Origin: Scleroderma bovista
Taxonomy: Eukaryota; Basidiomycota; Agaricomycetes; Boletales; Sclerodermataceae
DNA length: 64,000 bases
Assembly (NCBI GenBank): GCA_037178675.1
Contig: JAYMGJ010000240.1
Location: 1 to 64,000, forward strand
Direction of reading: 5' to 3'
The notes below the pieces were generated by a model. That model was given only the letters and a program-made list of their open reading frames with translations, was not told where the DNA came from and made no database searches. The translations under genes and the position numbers were made by a program. Below, piece by piece: positions 1 through 10,776 of the stretch (position 1 is the first letter of the stretch; the number at the start of each line of letters is the position of its first letter).

Positions 1-402
1 AAGATCTATTCTTTATACTAGGCTCAAGCGGAGTCTAGGCTTCATACCAGTCAATCTTCCTCGCCTCTGGACATCAGAGGCATCTCTGCCCCTTTGCTGC
101 ACCAATCTCTAGGTGTAGTATCACTGTTTCAGCCTCAGTCAACCCAATCCCCACTTTGACACTTCCTAGGCTTTAGGAAGAGTCCAGACCCCTATCCCCT
201 TCGTCTTCTATTACTCCTGTACCCCAGGAGTATCCTGCATCACTGTCTGCATCACCCTGTTGGTGTAGATCCCCTTCCCCCCTCCTCAGCACATCCTCTC
301 TGGACACCGCGGAGGTAAACCACCACTCGCACAATTTTGTAGTCCTTTGTTGGTGTTGTGTTTGGGTTATTACTCCGACCCAAATCCACACTTTGACTCA
401 CA
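1..402 (+). mobile_element. 3' end of a long LTR, family A (cut by window edge)
   Basis: The sequence matches the last ~400 bp of the complete family A copies at 23656-25757 and 46416-48509, ending at the same terminal bases (CTTTGACTCACA). The copy starts outside the window. It includes the segment with the landmark CACTTCCTAGGCTTTAGG and the CTCTGGACACCGCGGAGG block shared by all copies. Short protein-like reading frames here recur in every copy on both strands and are not supported as genes. Confidence 0.85.
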
Positions 403-1200
403 CCGCTTGCACATACTTGCACGGTGCGATCGTGTCCCCACATGTATGTTTCCTTTTATTTCTTTCGTTTTGTTTGTGATCTATTATTACAGGTCCTCTG
501 CATGTGCACTAATTATTGCAGGTGCTTTGATGATGGACTACTGCCACTACCTATGCAGCCACTGCATCCCCTGCCACTTCCAACACCACAAGGACATGAC
601 AACTATGTTCATCAGTCACCTGGTAAGTCTGTGCCCCCCTACTGCCACTGTCACCACTGACGACGATGATGACCACCACCACCACCACCACAAGGACACA
701 ACAATGACATTTGCGGTAAGTCACCCCTCCCACCACCACCACTACTGTCACCACTGATGGCCTCCATGTCGACCCCCAGCACTGCCGATGACTGCATGCC
801 CTCTACATGCACACCCAGCACCTATGGCCGCACATCATGACTGCCTGTATGAGTGTGTACTTGCACAGTGCAATTGTGTCACCATAGTATGTATGCTTTC
901 TTTCTTTTCATTTGCTATCTATCCTTACAGGTCCCCTGCATGTACACCCTGTGCCTGCATGCAGTCGCACTAAAAAGGTGCTTTGACGGTGAATGTCAAC
1001 AACCCCAGTCGCCACCAGTGCAGCCAGCAGAACAACAGTGCCAACGATGATGACGACCAGTGCCACTGCATCCCCCACCACCTCATCCCCCACAAGGAAT
1101 GGCAACGTTCAATGGGCACCCGGCAAGTCTCCCTACCCACCACCACTGCTGGTGACTCCATGCACTATTCACTGTGCAGACAATATTTGGAGTGATTGAT
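403..1200 (+). repeat. Degenerate repeat modules with intron-like segments
   Basis: Two related modules follow each other. Each has a short GTATG..CAG segment (444-492 and about 891-930), then GGTCCYCTGCATGT and a stretch rich in CAC/GAT triplets (His/Asp-rich if translated). A third relative lies at about 59590-59670. The GT..AG boundaries, pyrimidine-rich interior and, in the third copy, a TACTAAC branch-point consensus suggest decayed exon/intron units. No complete coding frame or known protein is recognisable. Confidence 0.45.
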
Positions 1201-1665
1201 AATGGTGTGTAATTGGATTGAAATCAAGTAGCTATCTCTGTGTGTTAAGTACTATTGGTGCTAAATGGATTATCTGCATTCTGCTGGATTGTACTGTGTA
1301 CTGCCTGACTGAGAAATATAGTCTATGTTGTGCTATACTGAAGTCATAGCAAGTGGCAATGGAAGCCTATCAATGTTATGATAGAAGTTGATGGGGCTAT
1401 ATCTCAATATATAGTCTTGGTAGCCTCCATAGCAGCCTGCTACATTGGATACATATTTACATGTTGGACTATGGCTGCTATGGAGTACTATAGATTTCAT
1501 GCATGGTGCTATATTGCCTTTATATTGGGGACTTGTCAATGGAGCTTTGAGTACTATAGAGGCTATATAGTACTATATTGCCAAGTATGTTTTTCCTGAT
1601 GTATTATAACCATCAAAACTACAAACCATGAAGACTTGCACAATTGGACAAGCTGAATCATGATG
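1201..1665. other. AT-rich spacer with a 13-bp inverted repeat
   Basis: No gene is supported. The arms 1425-1437 (CTCCATAGCAGCC) and 1473-1485 are perfect reverse complements separated by 35 bases. Several ACTATA/CTATAT words repeat nearby. Confidence 0.4.
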
Positions 1666-2512
1666 CATCAGCAAATTTACAAACCATCTACTGAGACCTG
1701 CCGAGTCTGCATGAGTCTGCCAAGGTTAGCTGAAGTATGGCATTGCGTGTGTTGTGAACACAGACCATGCAGACCACAGCAGACACACAGACACTCACAG
1801 ACTGTAAGAAGTTGTTATAGTATATGATTAATGTATTAGGACGATTAAATACACTAAGAAATTTAAGTAAGTGCTGCCACCGCCACCGTCATGGTTGCTG
1901 GAGGTAGTAATGGCTGTTGTCATTGTTGCTGTGGTGGTGGTGGTGGTGGTGGTGGTGGCTGTCATTGTCATTGTCATGATTGCTGGGGTGGTGGTGGCTG
2001 TTGTCATTGTGGTTTCTGGGGGTGATAGGGTGAAGGTGGTCAATGCCACTTGTGGCTGTTGCCACCACCACTGTGTTGTCAACCACGCCGGATTTGGGGA
2101 GTGGTGGTGGCCACTGTCACCATCATTGGATGGCACTGGGATTGCTGGTGCTGGTGCTGGTGGCTGCCACTGTCATTGACAGTGAGGGTCGATGACAATG
2201 TTGAGGCCATCGTCATTGCTGGGGCTGGAGTGGTTGTTGTCGTCATCAATGCTGGGGGTTGTCGTGGTTGTTAGTAGTGAAGTCTGTAGGGCAGTGGTAC
2301 ATACCTGATGGTCATCGTTGCTGTGGTCATCATGCAGCATGTTGAAAGGAATTGGTCTGTGCAACTGCCTATGTCTGACTGTCTGCATATCTCTGCACAT
2401 GGTGTCATGGGAGTCCCACAGTTGTGTCAGACATGAGCAGACAGCGCAGACAAGATGATGACATTAGTCAGACAAAGCAGGTCTCAGTAGATGGTTTGTA
2501 ACTTTGCTGATG
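1666..2512. mobile_element. Non-autonomous TIR element with triplet repeats
   Basis: The left end (from about 1666, CATCAGCAAATTTACAAACC onward) and the right end (2477-2512, inverted) match over about 36 bp with one mismatch. Inside both ends lie clusters of CAGAC/GTCTG words in opposite orientation, as in subterminal transposase-binding arrays. The centre is filled with GTG/GTT triplets. No transposase is encoded. No convincing target duplication was found, so superfamily is not assigned. Confidence 0.55.
1931..1958. repeat. (GTG)n microsatellite
   Basis: Nine perfect GTG/TGG triplets lie within a longer imperfect GTG/GTC/ATT tract (about 1870-2270). The valine- or histidine-rich reading frames across the tract are by-products of the triplets. 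Confidence 0.9.
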
Positions 2513-2917
2513 TGTGAAGTTTCAATGCTGCACTAGTATGTAGGACTTTTGGCTCAATTCTGATGTGTAAAGACTCTGACATATCAGGTAACTGTAATAT
2601 TATTCTTACAAGTCCTAATGGCCATGAGGGCCTTGGAACTACCCTCAGCTGGTCACTGGCAGATGGTCTGTGTGTTGTATTATTTTATAGTTTTTATATG
2701 TTTTAGTTTCAGTACAACAGTTATTTGGTGTGTGATTGGCTGTGAGATCAGATCAGTTACCCAATTTGGCATGTTTCGTTGCATGTCCATCAACAACTGC
2801 CATTCAACACTACTGCCATGATTGACAGCAGCAATGACCCTGGCCAACAAATGTAGTCAGGGATGGTAGCCTCTGGTCAGTTGCACAAGGGATTCTGGGT
2901 CAGTAGGCATGTACCAT
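2513..2917. other. Spacer without recognisable features
   Basis: I see no gene, RNA or repeat I can support here. The right edge carries the 5-bp target duplication AGTAC (2918-2922) of the gypsy element. Confidence 0.4.
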
Positions 2918-2922
2918 AGTAC

Positions 2923-3476
2923 TGTCACAACCGTGACATCCGATCACCCTGTACCCTATTGTCCGATCGCGTCCACGCATTCGCCGCCCATTTTATTGTA
3001 TGTACTCCCTTTTCCGTTTCTTTCTATCTGTCCTGTATCGCCACTTACTATATGTTCCTGTCCCGTTGCATTACTAATACGATACCTATCGGTAATCCAG
3101 TTATCGCACTTACCGTACTTACTCAACGCGCAGCGCGTCTGTGCTCGTCGTTCGTCGGTAATCCCGACTTCCTGTACATCGCCTCATCTGTTCCACTCAG
3201 TATAAATACCTAGATACTCGGTCTGTTGTAGTTTCAGTTCGAATATTGAATAAGATACTTCTCCTCTGTTCTCCCTTCGCACTCTCCGTCTCTGTCTCGT
3301 GCAAGCACTCGGTCGTAGACCGTTTACCCTTGGGCTCTCCATTAGACCCTCGGTCGGCCTTCCTATTACTCGGGAAGCGCAACTACGCTACGTAGTATCT
3401 CGGTCTTACCGCTAGGCCAACCTCTGACCCCCAGACCCCCCGTAGAGATCAGATCGGTGAAGAACCGGTCTTGACA
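2923..3476 (+). repeat. 5' LTR of gypsy element 1
   Basis: It is 554 bp, starts TG and ends CA, and carries a TATA-like TATAAATA near 3203. Its last ~40 bp reappear at about 12230-12271 as the truncated 3' LTR, and the homologous LTRs of element 2 lie at about 29996-30467 and 36950-37481. The primer-binding site after 3476 does not start with the usual TGG, so self-priming as in Tf1-type elements is possible but unproven. Confidence 0.85.
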
Positions 3477-3517
3477 GTATATTCGAACTCTAGCCTTGTA
3501 CGAGTTCACAATCACCC

Positions 3518-4852
3518 ATGTCCAGGACAATTCAAACTCGCTCACGCACTGCTCACGCAAACAACCCAGAACCCTCAGCATCCGACACTCGTCGGGCTGC
3601 TGCATTGAGCGCTCTGACCAGCCTCAGGCGCTCACCCGACTCTGTCTCCCAGTTCCAAGGCTTCTCCGCTCAGAGAGCCTCCTCCCCCGCTCAATGTCGC
3701 CCACCTGGGGCCTTCGTCAAAGATCTCGGTGATGAACTAGGTGATGACCATCCCGGTGACGATGGTCCCAGAGGTGATGGTCCCGACGACCCTGACGACC
3801 CCAACCCTGATGATGGCGGTGAAGACCCCATTGAAGGCATCCCCGACCAAGAAGAGGCCAGTCTAGTCATCTTTAACAACCTCTCCATCGCTATCGACAG
3901 ACTCACGCGGTCTTCGCACTCATCTGAGTCTTCGTCTCGCACCAAGGTGCGCGAACCTGATACCTTCGATGGTACTGATCCAAAGAAGCTTCGCACATTC
4001 TTAGTCCAGTGTGAGCTCAACTTCCAGGACCGACCGAAGGCTTTTCGCACTGACCGAACCAAGGTCACGTTTGCGCAATCGTACCTCAAAGGAATGGCTC
4101 TTGAATGGTTCGAGCCAGACCTACTCGGTGCAGGAGACCCCCTCAACCGTCCAATCTGGATGACCGATTGGGAAGAGTTCGTCATTGAACTCCAAACCAC
4201 CTTTGGTCCCCACGACCCTGTTGCCGATGCCGAGCATCAGCTCGACCACCTCCGTATGAAGGAAAACCATTGTGCCAATTGATACGTGGTTGACTTCAAC
4301 CGTATCGTGTCTCAGGTTCGGGGCTATGGCGATGGCGCCCTGCATTATCACTTCTACACAGGTCTCCCCAACCAAATCAAGGACGAGATAAGCCGCGTCG
4401 GTAAACTGTGCACTCTGAACAGTCTTCGCGTCCTCACACAGGAGATCGATGCCCGATATTGGGAACGCAAGGAAGAGGTCGCTCGTCAGAATAAGACCTC
4501 TACTAGCACTAGTACCAACACCCCCAACACCAAGTCGGGTAAGACCGACAAGGGTAAATCCTCGGGCAACACTGCCCAGTCCTCTTCGTCATCAACCCCG
4601 ACTCAGAAAGCCAACAAGTCGGGCAAGACTGCTGAGCTTTCGGACAAGCTCAGCAAGGACAGCAAGCTGACCTCTGAGGAACGCAAGCGCAGGTTCGACA
4701 TGAATCTGTGCATGTTCTGTGGAGCAACTGGCCACAAGGCCAAGGACTGCCCCAAGTCAGGCTCTCAAGCAGCCAAGGCTAGGGCAGCTACTGCTGCTAC
4801 CACGAACACGTCAGAAGCCAAACCGACAGCCTCCACCGAGGCAAAAAAATAG
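3518..4852 (+). pseudogene. Gypsy gag (capsid/nucleocapsid), one stop codon
   Basis: Gag packages the retrotransposon RNA. The reading frame from the ATG at 3518 has an acidic Asp/Pro-rich stretch (about residues 75-110), a capsid-like core (FDGTDPKKLRTFLVQCELNF; GMALEWFEPDLL) and a CCHC zinc knuckle (CMFCGATGHKAKDCP) near 4710-4755. A TGA at 4280-4282 interrupts it. The second copy in this window reads AGA (Arg) at this place, so the stop is a point mutation and not a programmed site. Translation then stays open in the same frame to 4852. Pol begins 60 bp downstream. Confidence 0.88.
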
Positions 4853-4911
4853 ATAGCAACTCCCGAGACTCCGCACAGAGTGGGAGTTGCGTTGTTCCCG
4901 ACTGTGCACCT

Positions 4912-7900
4912 ATGGAGGCCCGACTCAACGCAGCTGCTCTTTCCGACCCCAACTCTCTCCGACCTCAGGTTACTATCAGTGATCGCGATATACAGTCTTT
5001 TCCTGCGTTAGTAGATTCGGGTTCTACCCACTGTTTTGTAGATCCGTCATTTGCAAATATGAACACTCTTTCCACCTACTCGGTATCCCCGATCGTTCTC
5101 CGTCTATTTGACGGTACCACCACCACCATAATTACCGAAGCAACCAATCTACCTATCCATTTTCCCCCTGGCGACGTCACCCCGATGACATTTTATGTCA
5201 CCCCATTGGACTCTGACTGTAAGATCGTTCTCGGACACAACTGGCTCACCCGATACAATCCGTCGATTGACTGGGTATTGAGCAGTATTAAGTTCAGAAC
5301 ATCTACGCAGCAAGTGCCAACCCCGAGCTCACTCCCCGACCCTGTCGCGCCCTCACCGAGCGCGCTGAGACTCGACGCTACGTCAGTCTTGTCTCCTTCT
5401 CCGACCGACTCGCCTCAGGCTCCCGGTCTTCGGGCACCACCTATCACTCTCATCAACACTGCAGCCTTTCTAAAGGCCTGCCAGCTCAATGGCTCTCAAC
5501 AGTTCTCTGTCCAGCTGAAGCCTGACGGTAGCTTTCGCGCTGCGTCGGTCGATGCTACTCCCAACCTCTCCTCTGTCCCCGAGGCATACCACGACTTTGC
5601 CGACATCTTTAGCAAGGCGAAAGCACTGGTACTCGTGCCTCATTGGGAACACGACCTCAAGATAGAACTGGAAGAAGGAGTGCCATTACCACCTGGAAGA
5701 CTCTACTCTCTCTCCCCCGTTGAGCTCGAAACCCTTCGGGCATTCATCGACGAAAACCTTCGCTTTGGTTTCATCTGTCCGACCTCATCCCCCCATGCAG
5801 CCCCTGTCCTTTTCGTAAAGAAGAAGGACGGCTCTCTCCGACTTTGCGTCGACTACCGGGGACTCAACAAAATATCAAAGAAGGATCGGTATCCCCTACC
5901 CCTCATCTCCGACCTACTCGACTCTCCGAGTCAAGCAAAGGTCTACACGAAAATTGATCTTCGACATGCTTACCACCTGGTTCGCATTGCCGAAGGTGAT
6001 GAGTGGAAAACCGCCTTCAGGACTCGCTATGGCTCGTATGAGTGGCAGGTGATGCCCTTCGGTCTCACCAACGCCCCTGCAGCCTTTCAGCGGTTCGTCA
6101 ACTCGGTCTTCGCGGACATGCTCGATGTCTGCGTCGTAGTCTACCTCGACGATATCCTAGTCTACTCAGACAACATGGAGGACCATACTGAACACGTTCG
6201 GGAATCGCTTAGGCGACTCCGCCAGCACAAGCTCTACGCCAAACCCGAAAAGTGTGAGTTCCATTCGGACTCGGTGGAGTACCTCAGGTACTTCCTTTCC
6301 CCCGACGGTTTGACAATGTCACAAGACAAAGTCAAGACAATCTGTGATTGGCCCGAACCTCGCAAGGTGAAGGACATTCAGTCCTTCCTGGGCTTCGCGA
6401 ACTTTTACCGTCGCTTTATATTCAATTACTCCGATATCGTGGTCCCACTAACTCGGTTGACACGGAAAGATGCCCCCTGGTATTTCTCCGACGTTTGCCG
6501 ACGGTCATTCAACCAACTCAAGAAGGCCTTCACCACAGCTCCCATCCTTACCCATTTCCAGCCAGGCGCCCAACTGACAGTCGAGACCGATGCTTCGGAC
6601 TACACGATCGCCGGTATCCTATCCATCACAGGTTCAGATGACGAGATACGACTGATTGTGTTCTACTCTCGCACTCTAACCGTGCCCGAGCTGAACTACG
6701 ATACACACGACAAGGAGCTCCTCACTATTTTCGAAGCCTTCAGGACCTGGCATCATTACCTAGAGGGCCCTGCCTTCCCGATTGACGTCGTGACCGACCA
6801 CAAAAATTTGGAGTACTTCTCTACCTCTAAGGTTCTCACCCGTCGGCAAGCCCAATGGTCAGAATATCTTTCTTCTTTTAACCTGATCATTTGTTTCCGA
6901 CCTGGTAAACTTGGTGCAAAGCCCGACGCCTTGACTAGACGCTGGGACGTCTACCCCAAAGAGGGGGATAGGGGCTTCGCCCGAGTCAATCCACAGAACC
7001 TCCGACCGGTGTTCACGGCTGAACAGCTCACCGATTCCCTTCGCGCAACATACTTACATGCTCCAGTACTCAGAGCTAGTGCACTTATGGATGTTGAGTG
7101 TCTCCACGCTGATATCCTAGCCAACCTCCTGACCGATCCCATCGCTAAAGCCCACCTCTTGGACACCTCAAATCCCCGATGGTCGACCAATGAGACTGGC
7201 TATCTACGTCTCGATGGTCGCATGTACGTCCCCAAGGCCAATGACCTACGTCTTCGTGTTCTCAGATACAAGCATGACCATCCCCTATCGGGACACTTCG
7301 GTCAGAACCACACTCTAGAGCTTATTCATCGTGAATACACATGGCCAGGCATTCGTACCTACGTAAAGGACTACGTTAAGTCCTGCACGGCCTGCGCCCG
7401 AGCTAAGACGCCACGTCACCGACCCTATGGGATGCTCAAGCAATTACCGGTCCCCGACCGACCATGGAATTCCATCTTGATGGATTTCATCGAGCAACTC
7501 CCGTCCTCATCCGGCTTCACAGCCATACTGGTAGTTATTGACCGACTATCAAAGCAAGCCATATTCATCCCAACTCACGATACAATAACCTCCCCTGAGC
7601 TCGCACAGCTCTTCCTACTCCACGTCTTCGCTAAGCACGGTGTCCCCGCGCATGTAACGTCTGACCGAGGCTCAGAGTTCGTCTCGCATTTCTTCCGTTC
7701 ACTCAGTAAGGCCTTAGACATGAAATTACATTTCACTTCGGGCTATCACCCAGAAGGTGATGGACAGACCGAGCGAGCTAATCAAACACTCGAGCAATAC
7801 CTCAGGATGTACTGCAATTACCAGCAGGACAACTGGTTGGACTTACTACCTCTTGCCGAGTTCGCCTACAACAATGCCCCTAGCGCCATGACTGGTGTAT

Positions 7901-7998
7901 CACCGTTCTTCGTGAACAAAGGATACCACCCGAACCTCACTGTGCACCCCAAGCGCGATCTCTCATCGCTCAGGCAAGGGAATACGCAATTGACTTAG
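4912..7998 (+). pseudogene. Gypsy pol: protease, RT, RNase H, integrase
   Basis: The 1028-residue frame contains the domains of Ty3/gypsy pol in order. Protease active site DSG is at residues 35-37. The RT catalytic box VYLDDILVYS is near residues 410-419. RNase H shows VETDASDY and VTDHKNLEYF. Integrase has an HHCC zinc finger (HPLSGHFGQNH .. SCTACARAK), then the D,D,E core (MDFIEQL, TSDRGSEF, GDGQTERANQ near residues 860, 920 and 950). A one-base loss near 7973, judged from the AREYAIDLESLHEYL frame that continues directly downstream, shifts the frame just before the C-terminal part. The catalytic residues seen are otherwise intact. Confidence 0.92.
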
Positions 7999-8301
7999 AA
8001 TCATTGCATGAGTACCTACGTGAAGAAATGGCTGCTGCCCAGAAAAGGTACCAAGGCCCTGCTGACACCAGAAGATCACCCGCACCCAATTTCAAAGTCG
8101 GTGATCAAGTATTCGTCAAAGCCAAGTACTTTAGGTCTACCCGACCGTCAAAGAAACTCTCCGAGAAGAATCTCGGTCCCTACCCAATCATCGCCCAAGT
8201 CGGCACTCTATCATTCACAATCTGTCTCCCCGACTCTATGCGTGCTGTCCACCCTGTCTTCCACGTCTCGCAGCTACCAGCGACACCGAACACAATACCG
8301 A
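7973..8301 (+). pseudogene. Gypsy integrase C-terminal part (frameshifted)
   Basis: After the frameshift the frame continues with SLHEYLREEM, then KVGDQVFVKAKYFRSTRPSK and LGPYPIIAQVG, the GPY/F module of gypsy integrases, and HPVFHVSQL. It is cut at 8301 by the nested family B LTR and resumes after 11293 with the chromodomain. Confidence 0.88.
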
Positions 8302-8803
8302 TGTCACGCACCAAACGTGTTTGGTACTGTGGACATGGAGAAAGTTAGCCGATGAAACTAATGTGAAGAACGCACACCCAAGATCTGTTGAAAGATTGTC
8401 CCGACTTGAGGGATACAGACAGCCCTCGCTATCCATATCACACAAAGTCAAGACTATCCTTATGCGAAGAATGAATACAAGCTCGTTGTAGCCATCTATC
8501 GCACAAGAATGACTATCCTGATGCGAGAGATGAATGCCAACATGGACAGTCATCTATCGCACGAGAACTGCCAAGAAGCAGAAGAATCCAAGGATTGATG
8601 ATCATTCCAGTATGAGAGAGGAATGCAACCTACTGCAGTCCAACTCCCATACAAGAACAACCAAAGAAGCAGAAGAAACAATAGAGAAACGAAGGAGAAA
8701 AGGAAGAATCATTTTTAGCGCCCAAATGTCAAATTTAGGCGCCCAGTGCCAGCATTCCGATATTTTGAATAGCTCCGCCATTTTTGAAGCTATCAATCAT
8801 GTG

Positions 8804-9444
8804 TGTTACGACCATGTCCAACTCCGGGTCCTATCCGGTCACTCCGGTCACTTCGCAGCTTTACAGCTCAACTCCGGTCGCCCACCAGTTACTCCGGTCG
8901 CGCTCACGCAGATAACCTTCCGTTAAGCACGACCCTTGGTCTATGCTCTATTCGTTCGTTACCACACCTCGCCGTCAACCCTGCTTGGTTGTGAGTTCTC
9001 CGTGTACTTGTTATATCTCCTGCCTTGTGTTATTTTCACCGGACCTGATTTATTTTACCCGGACCTGACTTTATTTTCATCGGACCTGACCTAGTACTTT
9101 CTCCGGTTGTCCCTTGTCCGCTATTAGATTGTTTACTTGTCACCGTATATACTCGTCCCTAGTTTGCACTTAGTATAAGTACTCTGTAGATTATCCTGTA
9201 CTCCTCAGTCTGAAATCAACTTAGTTACTACTCCAGTCTCTGCCTGTCTCCGTCTCCGTCTCCGTCTCTATCACCTTGACCGGAACCTACGCAAGGGATC
9301 AACGCACATTGTCCTTGTCGTTGAATCCAAGCGGTCACCAACTCCGGCCGGACTAATCTCTCGTCCAGCCCTCTGCCCTCTTCCTTCGTCCGCGCTCGTC
9401 CGGACTTGACCGGACCCCCTACCGGAGTAGACCCGGACTTGACA
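8804..9444 (+). mobile_element. Solo LTR, family C (641 bp)
   Basis: It starts TGTTACGACC and ends GGACTTGACA with perfect 5-bp duplications ATGTG at 8799-8803 and 9445-9449. It interrupts family B sequence that is continuous in the copy at 25866-27974. CCGGAC/TCCGG words are frequent. A second, truncated copy lies inverted at 52123-52663. Confidence 0.93.
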
Positions 9445-9460
9445 ATGTGACTATACCATC

Positions 9461-9907
9461 ATGGAGCCTAGACCGTGGTATATCTGCCTGTCAAGTTCCG
9501 ACGTAAATCCGTTCATTTCCCACGGAGATATTCCACCTGCAATCCAGACACCCGCTTCATCACTCACTATGGAGTCCACATTTTCTCTGGAACGTTTCTC
9601 CGCTATTGCAGCAGACCTCAACTATGTCCTGCTCTTGGGACAGCCTCTCCCTGAGCTCCTGTGTACTGTCTGGTACATATCTTCCCAGCCTGCTCCCTCA
9701 GTCCCTCTTGTTCTCGGTCAGCACATTCTCCTTGTCAGTCCTGCGTCGCGCACATACTTTGGTCGTCTCAAGTCTATCGTTAGACTTGAAAATTCATACC
9801 TGGTCATCTCTGTGTCTCCTGAGTCCTCTGCATATGGTCCTTTCATCCCAGAGTCCTGTCACATCCATCTCCCTCTATCATTCATCTCACTTCCCTGGAC
9901 ACGTTGA
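9461..9907 (+). CDS. Conserved ORF inside the family B LTR, function unknown
   Basis: The frame opens at ATG 9461 (MEPRPWYIC..); a second ATG at 9571 (MESTFSLERFSAIAADL) is the only start also present in family A copies and is my preferred start. The body reads LNYVLLLGQPLPEL, then SSQPAPSVPLVLGQ, SPASRTYFG and HLPLSFISLPW. It stops at TGA 9905-9907, where other copies have CAA or CGA and read on another ~19-20 residues. Compared by eye with the family A version (24188-24526), the alignment needs no gap and differences fall about 32:12:11 at codon positions 3:1:2, with many conservative replacements. No known domain is recognised. No signal peptide or membrane segment is evident. Confidence 0.5.
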   Translation: MEPRPWYICLSSSDVNPFISHGDIPPAIQTPASSLTMESTFSLERFSAIAADLNYVLLLGQPLPELLCTVWYISSQPAPSVPLVLGQHILLVSPASRTYFGRLKSIVRLENSYLVISVSPESSAYGPFIPESCHIHLPLSFISLPWTR

Positions 9908-10362
9908 ATCCACTACTTGCGATTCTCTTCCCTGCTATCCCGCAACAAACACGAATGAAACAGTGCTCTAGAACCCTTCTTAGGAGCCATAATAGAGTAC
10001 AGAACCTTCCCCTTACTGCTCAAGGGAAGACTGCACTTCAGGAGCACCAAATTTCGCGTTTTTGCTCTACAGAAGCTCAATCCAAGGGATTTGTGACACT
10101 CTGTGACCAGCTGTGACTCTACTTGTCATTCCAGGCCCCCTGACACTGCTCTTCTGGTCGGATCAATTCTTTTATTATCCCCCAGCCACTCCCATCAGTG
10201 GCACTGCTTCAGAAGCTCATCTCCAGATCTAAAGTTCAATAAATCATAGGTTGTGCTTCCCTTCTTTCTGAGTCACACAGAGTCACTCTGGCTCACTCTG
10301 ACTCACTCTGCTGCGCATTATTCATCCCCTCTTGGCATTACTAATCCCCATTACTCCCCTTA

Positions 10363-10776
10363 CCAATCACTTACCAATCATCCTTCAAATCATGCTTATC
10401 ATGCTGCTTATCAATTCATGACTCATGCCCCTATGATTCATATGCATTATGTCATCACATATGCTCATTTAGCTTCGATCTACTCATCCCCTGCTTTCCC
10501 CCCCTCTCTTTTGGGCCCCATGCAATGATTTTTCCATATTCTTGGTTATACACCCCTTTTTACCTATGTTTTTGCTCTTTCCCTTGGCTCAGCAGCTTGT
10601 TCAGGCTCTCCCCATCGATGACTCAGCCTGATTACACTGCTTATCAATCGCTTACCAATTTCTTACCAATCTCTTACCAAGCACTTAGTCATTTGTGCTT
10701 ACAGGGCCACAGCCCCTCCTGTATATAAACCAGCAGCCAAAGGCTGCAAGGAAGTGTCTGCTTCCCCCTCAATAAA
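10363..10776 (+). promoter_or_regulatory. LTR core promoter: CCAAT cluster, TATA box, poly-A signal
   Basis: Four CCAAT words in TTACCAATC context lie at 10363, 10374, 10655 and 10666. TATATAAA is at 10722-10729, followed by a short hairpin (GCAGCC/GGCTGC) and AATAAA at 10771-10776. This is the U3-R-U5 arrangement of an LTR. Family A copies have the analogous set with TATTTAAA (for example about 25000-25200). Confidence 0.6.

Noticed and set aside
173..443. Minus-strand open frames over the family A LTR 3' end
   Set aside because: They recur in each LTR copy on the strand opposite to the conserved ORF, carry different stops and frameshifts, and show no third-position bias by eye.
1828..2274. 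Val/His/Thr-rich open frames
   Set aside because: Produced by GTG/CAC triplets in several frames at once.
3691..4200. Antisense 169-residue open frame in gypsy gag
   Set aside because: A shadow of gag; element 2 does not keep it open over the same length.
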